Below are positions 25,737 through 33,800 of a DNA stretch of 64,000 nucleotides, in pieces; the stretch's first letter is position 1; each line of letters begins with the position of its first letter. The translations under genes and the position numbers were made by a program. Source of the DNA: Acidithiobacillus thiooxidans ATCC 19377 (lineage in GTDB: Bacteria; Pseudomonadota; Gammaproteobacteria; Acidithiobacillales; Acidithiobacillaceae); assembly GCF_009662475.1 (NCBI RefSeq), contig NZ_CP045571.1, positions 132,501 through 196,500 of the forward strand, written 5' to 3'. The notes under the pieces were generated by a model. The model had not been told where the DNA came from and searched no databases. It saw only the letters and a program-made list of their open reading frames with translations.

Positions 25737-26285
25737 ATGAAACATGCTGCGCAATTATCCAAGTTACTGCTATTGGGGTCCGTCGTGGCTGCCTCGGGCT
25801 GTGGTTTATATGAGGTGACACCTTGCCCGGCTGGTCCTGCTCCGGTAGCCCCGGTGGTTTCTGCACCGACACCACCACCGCCGCCTGCACCTATCGCTCC
25901 GGTAGAGCGTACGGTGCTGGAAAGTAAGCCCATCACCATTACCGGTATCAATTTCAAAACCGGTTCTGCGCAGTTGATGGGGTCGGATATTGGCGTCCTC
26001 GATAAAGTGGCCGGTTTCGCCAAAATGCACCCGGATGCTACTCTGCATATTAACGGTTATTGCAGTAAAACAGGAAGTTATGCCTATAACTACAAGCTGT
26101 CCAAAGCGCGTGCGGGCAGTGTTGCCGGTTATCTCGAAAAGCGGGGTGTTGCTGCGGATCATATGACGGTCAAAGGCCACTCCTATGAAGATCCCATTGC
26201 TACCAACACGACTCCGGCTGGTCGTTTCAAAAACCAGCGGGTTGAAATCAATTCCAGTGTCATGGTGCGTACTACCGTCAAATAA
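25737..26285 (+). CDS. OmpA-family lipoprotein
   Basis: 182 residues: a lipoprotein signal with lipobox AASGC (Cys about residue 22), a Pro-rich linker (TPPPPPAPIAP), then an OmpA-like peptidoglycan-binding domain (about 68-175). The domain has INFKTGSAQL, HINGYCSKTGSYAYNYKLSKARA and FKNQRVEI, matching the Asp/Arg-type peptidoglycan-binding fold. It would link the outer membrane to the cell wall (Pal-like). RBS AGGAG before ATG 25737. It lies 80 bases after the interrupted porin and may share its transcript. Confidence 0.88.
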   Translation: MKHAAQLSKLLLLGSVVAASGCGLYEVTPCPAGPAPVAPVVSAPTPPPPPAPIAPVERTVLESKPITITGINFKTGSAQLMGSDIGVLDKVAGFAKMHPDATLHINGYCSKTGSYAYNYKLSKARAGSVAGYLEKRGVAADHMTVKGHSYEDPIATNTTPAGRFKNQRVEINSSVMVRTTVK

Positions 26286-26320
26286 AGTTGTATGACGGCC
26301 GTTTGCGCTTTTTTGTGATG

Positions 26321-26351
26321 ACCCGCTTGGTCTTTATCAAGCGGGTTTTTT
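26321..26351 (+). terminator. Rho-independent terminator after the OmpA-like lipoprotein gene
   Basis: Perfect 9-bp stem ACCCGCTTG/CAAGCGGGT with an 8-base loop and six T at 26346-26351. It isolates the envelope cluster from the pdh genes. Confidence 0.92.
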
Positions 26352-26496
26352 AAGGATACGGCATTGGAATGCCCCACGCCATATCCACTACTCTTGACGC
26401 TTTGCAGTAGCCTAGGCCATCATCTCCATGACTTTGGCTGAATTTTCACTACGACCACGTCTGCGGACGCGGTCCATTATTTTGTCTGGGAGGACC

Positions 26497-27477
26497 ATGG
26501 ACGCCACGGACCAGAAGCGCCTGTTGCGTGAAATGCTTTTTGCCCGCCGCTTTGAAGAACGCTGCGCGGAGGCTTATCACGAACGTCAGATTGGCGGTTT
26601 TTTACACCTTTATCCGGGTGAGGAAGCTTGCGCGATTGGCGTTTTGGAGAAGGCCCAAACGGGTTCTGATTATGTGGTGACCGGGTATCGGGACCACATT
26701 CATGCCATCAAATCCGGCATGGATCCCAAAGCGCTGATGGCCGAGCTTTTCGGTAAGGAAGCCGGTTGCTCCAAGGGCCGGGGTGGTTCCATGCACTTGT
26801 TCGACCCAGACGTGCATTTCATGGGCGGTTACGCGCTGGTTGGCGGGCCCTTCCCGCTGGCAGCCGGCTTTGCCAAGGCGATCCAGTTGCGTGGTGGTCA
26901 GGAAATCTCCATCTGTTTTCTGGGGGATGGCGCCAACAACCAGGGGACCTTCCATGAGACCATGAATATGGCAAGCCTGTGGAACCTGCCGGTGCTGTTT
27001 ATCTGTGAAAACAACCTGTATGGCATTGGTACGGCCATTGAGCGTTCGACGGTGGAAATCAACCAGTACAAACGTGTGGCACCTTACGGCATCGAAGCAG
27101 CGCAATGTGATGGGCAAGACATTGATATTGTCATGTCTCACGCTGAAAAAGCCGTAAATTATGTGCGCGAACAACGCAAGCCCTATTTCCTGGAACTCAT
27201 GACCTATCGTTTGCGCGGCCATTCCATGTCTGACTCTGGTGCCTATCGCAGCAAGGAAGAAGTGGAAGAATGGGCGCAGCGCGACCCCATCGGCATTTAC
27301 AAGCGCCGTCTGGTAGAAGCTGGCGTGGTGACTGAAGATGAATTCCATGCCATGGACAAGGCGGTTCAGGACGAAATCGAGAACGAAGTGGTGCGTTACG
27401 CTAATGAATGCCCGGAACCGCGCGTCGAGGATGTAGCGCGTTACGTCTATACCGAAGGAGGTAACAACCATGGCTGA
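26497..27477 (+). CDS. pdhA: pyruvate dehydrogenase E1 component, alpha subunit
   Basis: Thiamine-diphosphate enzyme that decarboxylates pyruvate together with PdhB. 326 residues, of the alpha2beta2 class found in mitochondria, plastids and many bacteria, not the single-chain E. coli type. The ThDP/Mg motif GDGANNQGTFHETMNMA ends in NN as expected, and RGHSMSDSGAYR is the phosphorylation-loop region of the mitochondrial enzyme. An in-frame ATG at 26428 has no ribosome-binding site; ATG 26497 follows GGGAGG (short spacing) and fits the family. Overlaps pdhB by 8 bases. Confidence 0.94.
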   Translation: MDATDQKRLLREMLFARRFEERCAEAYHERQIGGFLHLYPGEEACAIGVLEKAQTGSDYVVTGYRDHIHAIKSGMDPKALMAELFGKEAGCSKGRGGSMHLFDPDVHFMGGYALVGGPFPLAAGFAKAIQLRGGQEISICFLGDGANNQGTFHETMNMASLWNLPVLFICENNLYGIGTAIERSTVEINQYKRVAPYGIEAAQCDGQDIDIVMSHAEKAVNYVREQRKPYFLELMTYRLRGHSMSDSGAYRSKEEVEEWAQRDPIGIYKRRLVEAGVVTEDEFHAMDKAVQDEIENEVVRYANECPEPRVEDVARYVYTEGGNNHG

Positions 27478-28450
27478 GTTAATGTATTGGCAGGGAATTC
27501 TGCGTGCCCACGATGAAGAAATGGCACGTGACCCGCTGGTATTTGCCATGGGTGAGGATATTGGTGTCGCTGGCGGTACCTACAAGGCGACTTCAGGACT
27601 TTTCGCCAAATATGGTGAACAGCGGGTTGTTGACACCCCTATTTCCGAAAACAGCTACACCGGCATTGGTGTGGGTGCCGCCATGGTTGGTGCCCGCCCC
27701 ATCGTTGAAATCATGAGCGTGAATTTTGCCTGGCTGGCTATGGATCAGCTCATGAATAACGCGGCGAAAATTCATTACATGTCGGGTGGACGGATTCGTT
27801 GTCCCTTTGTCATGCGCGTTCCCGGTGGCACGGCGCATCAGCTGGGTGCCCAGCATTCGGCGCGTATGGAAAAAGTATTCATGGGAATTTCCGGCCTGCG
27901 CGTGGTGACTCCGGCTACCCCCCGGGATGCTTATGGCTTGCTGAAAAGTGCCGTACGCTCAGATGATCCGGTGGTGATTATCGAACATGAAAGCATGTAT
28001 AACCTCAAGGGCGAAGTGCCGGACGAGGAGTTTTTCACCCCGCTGGAAGGTGTGGAAATCATGCGTTCGGGTAAGGATGTCAGCATTTTTGCCTACAACA
28101 TCAGTGTGCACTGGGCATTGGACGCGGCCAAAAAACTGGCCAGCGAGTATGGTATTGATGCTGAAGTGATTGATTTAAGGGCCTTGAAACCTTTGGATCG
28201 TGCCGGAATTGCTGCCAGCGTGCGCAAAACCCATCATGCCATCATCGTGGAAGAAGACGAAGCTCCAGTCGGTGTTGGTTCGGAAGTCATGGCCATCATC
28301 AATGAAGAATGCTTTTTTGATCTGGATGCGGCACCAGTGCGTGTGCATGCCCTGGATATTCCCATTCCCTACAATCATCGTCTGGAAAAGGCGGCGATTC
28401 CCAATGCCGGGGATGTGATTGCTGCGGTAAGGAAGATGTTTGGCCGCTAA
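27470..28450 (+). CDS. pdhB: pyruvate dehydrogenase E1 component, beta subunit
   Basis: Transketolase-like partner of PdhA, 326 residues, normal length. It supplies the Glu that activates the ThDP ring and half of the active site. Conserved stretches are FAMGEDIGVAGGTYKATSGL, DTPISENSYTGIGVGAAMVG and HSARMEKVFMGISGLRVVTP. It starts at ATG 27470 with GGAGG just upstream inside pdhA. The E2-E3 gene follows after 53 bases. Confidence 0.95.
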   Translation: MAELMYWQGILRAHDEEMARDPLVFAMGEDIGVAGGTYKATSGLFAKYGEQRVVDTPISENSYTGIGVGAAMVGARPIVEIMSVNFAWLAMDQLMNNAAKIHYMSGGRIRCPFVMRVPGGTAHQLGAQHSARMEKVFMGISGLRVVTPATPRDAYGLLKSAVRSDDPVVIIEHESMYNLKGEVPDEEFFTPLEGVEIMRSGKDVSIFAYNISVHWALDAAKKLASEYGIDAEVIDLRALKPLDRAGIAASVRKTHHAIIVEEDEAPVGVGSEVMAIINEECFFDLDAAPVRVHALDIPIPYNHRLEKAAIPNAGDVIAAVRKMFGR

Positions 28451-28503
28451 GGCCGCACTTCTCTCGATATGTTTTGATCTACAGAAACTCAATAGGGTGA
28501 AAA

Positions 28504-31488
28504 ATGGCTGAACCTTACGTCATCAAGATGCCGCAACTGACCGATACTATGACGGAAGGTGTGGTCGTTTCCTGGGAAAAACCCATTGGCGCCCGGGTCG
28601 AACGCGGCGATGTGGTGGCGACCATCGAAACGGACAAGGCGATCATGGATGTGGAAGTGTTCCGCTCCGGTTATCTGGCGGGTCCTTTGGCGGCGGTGGA
28701 TAGTGTCATGCCGGTTGGTGCGACCATGGCCTATCTGACGGAAACGCCGGATGAGGCCGTATCCCCGGTTCAGGATGCCCCAGTCCAAAGTGCGCCTGCC
28801 CTTGCTTCAGAACCGACAACACCGACAGAATCTGAAGCGCCTTCGGGTTATGCCATCAAAATGCCACAGCTTTCCGATACAATGACCGAAGGCGTGCTGG
28901 TGTCCTGGGAAAAATCTCTGGGCGATAAAATCCAGCGTGGCGATGTGGTGGCGACCATTGAAACCGACAAGGCCATCATGGATGTGGAAGTATTTCGTGA
29001 AGGCTATCTTTCCGGTCCGCGAGTTGCGGTGGATGCGGTGGTACCCGTGGGTGATCCGATTGCCTGGTTGGTAGAAACTGCGGATCAGGTGCGCGAAGCC
29101 GGCACTGTTTCGGGATCACGACCGGAGGTGTCGGCCGCTGCGGTGGGCAAGACTCACGGCGCTTCCACAGTCTCCGCTCAAGCGCCTGTTGCTCAGCCTT
29201 TGTCAGCCCGGGTGCCTGGAGCGCAACCTGCGCCGCGCCCTCAGCAGGGGGCGGCAAGTCCCTTTGCCCGGCAGTTGGCCGGGCAGCAGGGCGTGGACCT
29301 CAATCATCTGCAGGGTAGTGGGCCAGCAGGAGTCATTGTTGCCGCAGATGTCATTGCTGTGACTGGTCGTGCTGCCCCCGCCACGACAGGCGCCCGAGTT
29401 TCTGAACCTGCCGTGCCCGGAGAAGGGCGGGCGATGAGCGCCATTGAAAAGGCCATCAGTCAGGCCATGGTGGCCTCCCTGAGTATTCCGGTATTTCACG
29501 TCACCGTGAAGGCCAAACCCGAAGCTCTGATGCGCGCTGCCAAAGCGCACAAAGTGTCGCTGACCGTGGCTATCGCCAAGGCCGCATCCCAGGCGTTGGC
29601 CAAACATCCCCTGGTGAATGCCGCTTATCAGCCGACGGACAAAATCGTGGAGCGCGCCCAGCATGATATTGGCATCGCCGCGACGACGGAAGACGGCGGG
29701 TTGGTTGTTCCGGTGTTGCGTGCGGTGGAGGGCAAGGATCTGGCGCTACTCCAGAGTGAATGGACGCCGCTGGTGGAAAAAGCGCGTAAGCGGCGCTTGA
29801 GTCCTCCCGAATATACGCATCCCACCTTCACCATTTCGAACATGGGGATGTATGGCATCACCCAGTTTGATGCCATTGTCACGCCGGGGACCGCCGCCAT
29901 TATTGCCATTGCCGGTAATAGTCCGGAAGGTATGCCCATTACCATCACGGCAGATCATCGGGTGGTCAATGGTGCCGAAGCCGCGCTCTTTCTGAAAGAT
30001 CTCAAAAAAGCCATTGAACATCCGGAGGGCTGGCTGGGGACTGCTGCCGCGCCCATTCCCGAAGGCGATTATGATGTTCAGGTGCTGGTTATTGGCGCCG
30101 GGCCGGGCGGTGAGGATTGCGCCCGGGAACTCGTCGAAAACGGTGTCAAGGTAGCCATGGTCAATAATGCCCCCTATCCCGGCGGTGAATGCCTGTGGCG
30201 TGGCTGCATTCCCTCCAAAGCCTGGCGGGCTGCAGCAGACCGGATTCGGGATCGGGAACATGATGCGGCCATGGGACTGCAAATGGGGACGCCGAAGCTA
30301 GACTGGGCGCAACTGGAAAAACATCGTCGGGGCATCTTGCAGACACGCGGAGAAATGGCCCTGAAAACCGACCAGGGCATGAAAATTCAGGTGCTTGAAG
30401 GCAAGGCGCGATTTACCGGTGAACACAGCGTCGAAATCAGCGGTAAAGACGCGCGCAGTCTCAGTTTCGGTGCTTGCGTCATCGCTACCGGCGCTCCCGC
30501 CTTTGTGCCGCCTATTCCCGGCGTTCAGGAAGCCTTGAAAAGTGGTGCTGCGGTAACCTCGGATACCGTTTGGGATCTCGCCCAACCCCCCAAGCGGCTT
30601 TGCGTCATTGGCGCGGGTGCCATTGGTATGGAAATGGCGCAGATGTTCCATGATTTTGGCGCCGAGGTGCTGGTGCTGGAGGCGCTGCCGCGACCGGTGG
30701 CGGAAATGGAAAAAGAAGTTTCCGAGCAGTTGATGAAGGCACTGGCGCACAACAGTCCGCGTCTGCAGGTTCTGACTGACGTCAAGGTGCAGGAAGTTTC
30801 CGGTAAGCCCGGAGCCCTGGATATCTGTTATCAGTTCAGTGAAGAAGTTACCCATCATTCCTGTGACCTGCTGCTGGTGGCTACCGGCAAACGTCCTGAT
30901 ACCAGCGCGCTGAACTTGGCCTCAGCAGGCGTGACTCTTGCCGAGCGGGGCGCGATTGCGGCGAGCAGCACAGGTCAGACCAGCGTGGCGCATATTTATG
31001 CGGTAGGAGATGTGGTGGGCGGTTACATGTTGGCGCACACGGCGGGTCAGCAGGGCCGGGTAGCTGCTGCCAACCTGCTCGGGCATACCGCTCAATATGA
31101 TGCGGCCAAAGATAGTGGTGTGACTTTTACCCGGCCACAGTGCGCCTTCGTTGGACTGTCCATGGAGCAGGCCAAGGCCGCAGGTATGGATGTGGCCGAG
31201 GTCAAGGTGCCCATGAGTATTGATGCCAAGGCCATGATGACCGGTGAAACCGATGGTCTCATCAAAATGGTGGCCGACAAGGTCAGCCACCGCATTGTTG
31301 GCGTCCACTTCCTGGCCGATCACGCCGATCTGCTGGTGGGTGAAGCCGTCATGATGGTCAGTGCCGGGTTGACACTGGAACAGGTAGCCGAGGCTATTCA
31401 TCCCCATCCCACCCAGACTGAGTTGTTCGGAGAAATGGCCAGGCGTCTGCTGTCGCGTTTGCGGCGCTCGGCACGGGCAGCAGGCTGA
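28504..31488 (+). CDS. fused dihydrolipoamide acetyltransferase (E2) and dihydrolipoamide dehydrogenase (E3)
   Basis: A 994-residue protein that joins two pyruvate dehydrogenase components. Order: lipoyl domain 1 (about 3-80, Lys45 in ETDKAIMD), lipoyl domain 2 (about 115-190, Lys156), Ala/Pro linker, E1/E3-binding domain (about 247-285), acyltransferase core (about 305-515), then a flavoprotein disulfide reductase (about 522-990). The E3 part has the FAD loop VIGAGPGGEDCA, redox Cys563/Cys568 in CLWRGCIPSK, a second Rossmann motif CVIGAGAIGMEMAQ, and the C-terminal HPHPTQTE catalytic His. In the acyltransferase motif HxxxDG the Asp is Asn489 (DHRVVNGA). E3 tethered in cis would make the partner-binding domain partly redundant. 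RBS AGGG before ATG 28504. Confidence 0.94.
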   Translation: MAEPYVIKMPQLTDTMTEGVVVSWEKPIGARVERGDVVATIETDKAIMDVEVFRSGYLAGPLAAVDSVMPVGATMAYLTETPDEAVSPVQDAPVQSAPALASEPTTPTESEAPSGYAIKMPQLSDTMTEGVLVSWEKSLGDKIQRGDVVATIETDKAIMDVEVFREGYLSGPRVAVDAVVPVGDPIAWLVETADQVREAGTVSGSRPEVSAAAVGKTHGASTVSAQAPVAQPLSARVPGAQPAPRPQQGAASPFARQLAGQQGVDLNHLQGSGPAGVIVAADVIAVTGRAAPATTGARVSEPAVPGEGRAMSAIEKAISQAMVASLSIPVFHVTVKAKPEALMRAAKAHKVSLTVAIAKAASQALAKHPLVNAAYQPTDKIVERAQHDIGIAATTEDGGLVVPVLRAVEGKDLALLQSEWTPLVEKARKRRLSPPEYTHPTFTISNMGMYGITQFDAIVTPGTAAIIAIAGNSPEGMPITITADHRVVNGAEAALFLKDLKKAIEHPEGWLGTAAAPIPEGDYDVQVLVIGAGPGGEDCARELVENGVKVAMVNNAPYPGGECLWRGCIPSKAWRAAADRIRDREHDAAMGLQMGTPKLDWAQLEKHRRGILQTRGEMALKTDQGMKIQVLEGKARFTGEHSVEISGKDARSLSFGACVIATGAPAFVPPIPGVQEALKSGAAVTSDTVWDLAQPPKRLCVIGAGAIGMEMAQMFHDFGAEVLVLEALPRPVAEMEKEVSEQLMKALAHNSPRLQVLTDVKVQEVSGKPGALDICYQFSEEVTHHSCDLLLVATGKRPDTSALNLASAGVTLAERGAIAASSTGQTSVAHIYAVGDVVGGYMLAHTAGQQGRVAAANLLGHTAQYDAAKDSGVTFTRPQCAFVGLSMEQAKAAGMDVAEVKVPMSIDAKAMMTGETDGLIKMVADKVSHRIVGVHFLADHADLLVGEAVMMVSAGLTLEQVAEAIHPHPTQTELFGEMARRLLSRLRRSARAAG

Positions 31489-31492
31489 CAAC

Positions 31493-31966
31493 TTGGCCAA
31501 GCCGGATGTTGAGGAATCGCAGCCAGCAGTAATTATCAGTGGGGTGCGCGCACGCATCCTGCGCTTTTACGAAAGATTCCTCGACCTCATCGTGGTGGTG
31601 CTGATATTTGTCATGCTGATCACCTTGCTGGCCTCCGTGGTGGGGGTGGTCTGGGACGTGTACGAAACCATCCTGTCCTTTCGGGAAGAAGCGGCCATTC
31701 AGGGCCTGGTGGCTGATGTGCTGTCGGTATTTGTGCTCATTGAACTGTTCCGGACATTTACCGATTACCTGGAGTTTCACCGCATTCGCTTGCGGGTGCT
31801 GTCGGAAGTCGCCATTGTTTTTGTCTTGCGGGAATTGTTTATCGGTCTTTATGCCCATCGTCTCGGACCCATGGATCTGATCGCAACGGCAGTGCTGCTT
31901 GCGGTACTGATCGGTGCCCGGATTGCCGCTGTTCAGTATGCTCCGAAAAATCCCGAAAGAGACTGA
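31493..31966 (+). CDS. PsiE-like (phosphate-starvation-inducible E) membrane protein
   Basis: 157 residues with about four helices, matching the PsiE family: the first helix LIVVVLIFVMLITLLASVVG, then IELFRTFTDYLEFHRIRLRVLSEVAIVFVLRELF and a last helix IATAVLLAVLIGARIAAVQ. Function is unknown in all members. The start is uncertain: TTG 31493 lies four bases after the E2-E3 stop with a weak site, so it may be cotranslated with the pdh operon. No Pho box is recognisable. Confidence 0.75.
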   Translation: MAKPDVEESQPAVIISGVRARILRFYERFLDLIVVVLIFVMLITLLASVVGVVWDVYETILSFREEAAIQGLVADVLSVFVLIELFRTFTDYLEFHRIRLRVLSEVAIVFVLRELFIGLYAHRLGPMDLIATAVLLAVLIGARIAAVQYAPKNPERD

Positions 31967-32032
31967 AACGGTTATATCCGTCCCGAAAAATGTCCGGACA
32001 ACTTGACGCTGCCCCGAAAAAGCGAGCAAAAT
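31943..32032 (+). promoter_or_regulatory. erpA promoter with upstream CCGAAA repeats
   Basis: TTGACG (32003-32008), an 18-base spacer and CAAAAT (32027-32032) form a plausible sigma-70 promoter about 50 bases before erpA. Four copies of CCGAAAAA or CCGAAAGA start at 31943, 31953, 31983 and 32014, that is 10, 30 and 31 bases apart, close to whole helical turns. The last copy lies in the spacer. Binding sites for a regulator are possible; no known consensus is claimed. Confidence 0.5.
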
Positions 32033-32081
32033 GGTCGGGTATCCACTGAACAACGCGCTGCAGCGCATGGAGTTAAGCACA

Positions 32082-32453
32082 ATGAGCACAGCAACTGAAA
32101 CAATGACCAATCTGGATTCCATTCCTCCGGTAATGACCCTGACGCAAAACGCGGCGGATAAAATTACCTCTCTGATTGAAGAAGAAGGCTCTGAAGACCT
32201 CAAGCTGCGAGTTTTTGTGACGGGCGGCGGTTGTTCCGGTTTTCAGTATGGTTTTACTTTTGATGAGAATATGAATGAGGGTGATACGGAAGTGCATCAG
32301 TTTGGTGTCAGCCTCCTGATTGATCCCATGAGTTACCAATATCTGGTTGGCGCTGAAATTGATTACAGCGAAGGCCTGGAAGGTGCCCAGTTCGTGATCA
32401 AGAACCCGAATGCGACCACCACCTGTGGTTGCGGATCTTCTTTCTCTGCCTGA
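32082..32453 (+). CDS. erpA: A-type iron-sulfur cluster insertion protein ErpA
   Basis: Carrier that hands [Fe-S] clusters to target proteins such as NuoG, NuoI and other enzymes. 123 residues with the three conserved Cys: [11 protein letters not shown] and the terminal CGCGSSF. Spacing and the acidic central region suit ErpA/IscA; I prefer ErpA from the N-terminal extension and ending. ATG 32082 is chosen because GGAG lies 9 bases upstream; the frame opens earlier at 32031. It is monocistronic, with promoter and terminator visible. Confidence 0.88.
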   Translation: MSTATETMTNLDSIPPVMTLTQNAADKITSLIEEEGSEDLKLRVFVTGGGCSGFQYGFTFDENMNEGDTEVHQFGVSLLIDPMSYQYLVGAEIDYSEGLEGAQFVIKNPNATTTCGCGSSFSA

Positions 32454-32480
32454 TTTTTGTAGAGATAAGAATTTCTCCAG

Positions 32481-32509
32481 GGGAGGCTCATGGCCTCCCT
32501 TTTATTTTT
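32481..32509 (+). terminator. Rho-independent terminator after erpA
   Basis: Stem GGGAGGC/GCCTCCC (32481-32487 and 32493-32499), loop TCATG, T-rich tail to 32509. Confidence 0.88.
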
Positions 32510-32537
32510 CCAGCGCGTTATGATGACTCTCAGGCTC

Positions 32538-32561
32538 TTGCTGTCCTGATCAGGACAGCAA
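32538..32561. promoter_or_regulatory. perfect 24-bp palindrome upstream of gltA
   Basis: TTGCTGTCCTGA followed directly by its exact reverse complement, centred between 32549 and 32550. It lies between the erpA terminator and gltA, 66 bases before the gltA start. There is no loop and no T run, so a binding site for a dimeric regulator is more likely than a terminator. Confidence 0.6.
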
Positions 32562-32627
32562 CTGTGCGTGGGTTGTTGCCCAGTGACAGTTGGATTCATT
32601 ACTGACCAGAATAACAAGGAGTTCGGC

Positions 32628-33800
32628 ATGGCGGATACGAACGTGGCTCCCGGTCTGGAAGGCGTGGCGGCAACGCACTCCAGTATTTCTCACATAGATG
32701 GTGCGGCTGGCTTGCTGAGTTATCGTGGCTACGCTATTGATGACCTGGTAGCCCATAGTAGTTTTGAAGAAGTGGCCCTGCTTCTGCTGGATGGCGCACT
32801 TCCGGATGATGCAGATCTCAAAGCTTTTGATGAAGGGCTGCGCAGTCATCGGCAAGTCAAATATAATGTCCGGGAAATCATGAAATTCATGCCGGTAACC
32901 GGGCATCCCATGGATATGCTGCATTGCGCCGTGGCGAGTCTGGGGATGTTTTATCCGCAGCAGGAGCTGTCCGATGCTGAGCGCGAAAACACCCCGCATC
33001 TGGATGCCATGGCAATGCGCATCATCGCCCGGATGCCCACCATCGTCGCCATGTGGGAGCAGATGCGTTTCGGCAATGATCCCATCGTGCCGCGTACGGA
33101 TCTGAATCATGCCGCCAATTTTCTGTATATGATTTCCGGTAAGGAGCCCAATCCGGCACTGGCGAAAATCCTCGACACCTGTCTGATTCTGCACGCCGAA
33201 CATACCATCAATGCCAGTACCTTTGCGGTGCTGGTTACCGGTTCTACGCTCACCAATCCCTACCATGTGATTGGCAGTGCGATTGGCACGCTGGCGGGTC
33301 CCTTGCACGGTGGTGCCAATCAGAAGGTGGTTGAGATGTTGGAGGAAATTGGCAGTGTGGCCAAGGTGGGTGCCTATCTGGACGCCAAAATGGCCAATAA
33401 GGAAAAAATCTGGGGCTTTGGTCACCGGGTGTATAAGACCCGGGATCCTCGCGCGGCGATTTTGAAAGAGATGATGGAGAAACTGGCCAGCAACGGGCAT
33501 TTGCGGCATAGCCAGCTTTTTGAAATTGCCATTGAGGTCGAAAAACAGGCGACTGATCGCCTCGGCCCCAAGGGCATTCACGCCAATGTCGATTTTTATT
33601 CTGGTGTTCTTTACCACGAAATGGGAATCAAGGCTGATTTGTTTACGCCCATATTTGCCATGGCGCGCTCGGCAGGTTGGCTGGCACACTGGCGGGAACA
33701 GCTGGCAGACAACCGGATATTTCGTCCCACCCAGGTTTACAATGGTGCAAGCCCAAGGGCTTATGTAGCGCTGGACAAAAGGAATCAGGCACAGGCATGA
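32628..33800 (+). CDS. gltA: citrate synthase
   Basis: Condenses acetyl-CoA and oxaloacetate to citrate. 390 residues. Catalytic residues are visible: His in HAEHTINAS, His in GPLHGGANQ, Asp in ANVDFYSG, and the Arg in GFGHRVYKTRDPRA. The length and sequence fit the short citrate/2-methylcitrate synthase group, so some activity on propionyl-CoA cannot be excluded; no prp genes are nearby. ATG 32628 follows AAGGAG; the frame opens at 32568 without a site. It is ATGA-coupled to gshA, an unusual partner. Confidence 0.92.
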   Translation: MADTNVAPGLEGVAATHSSISHIDGAAGLLSYRGYAIDDLVAHSSFEEVALLLLDGALPDDADLKAFDEGLRSHRQVKYNVREIMKFMPVTGHPMDMLHCAVASLGMFYPQQELSDAERENTPHLDAMAMRIIARMPTIVAMWEQMRFGNDPIVPRTDLNHAANFLYMISGKEPNPALAKILDTCLILHAEHTINASTFAVLVTGSTLTNPYHVIGSAIGTLAGPLHGGANQKVVEMLEEIGSVAKVGAYLDAKMANKEKIWGFGHRVYKTRDPRAAILKEMMEKLASNGHLRHSQLFEIAIEVEKQATDRLGPKGIHANVDFYSGVLYHEMGIKADLFTPIFAMARSAGWLAHWREQLADNRIFRPTQVYNGASPRAYVALDKRNQAQA

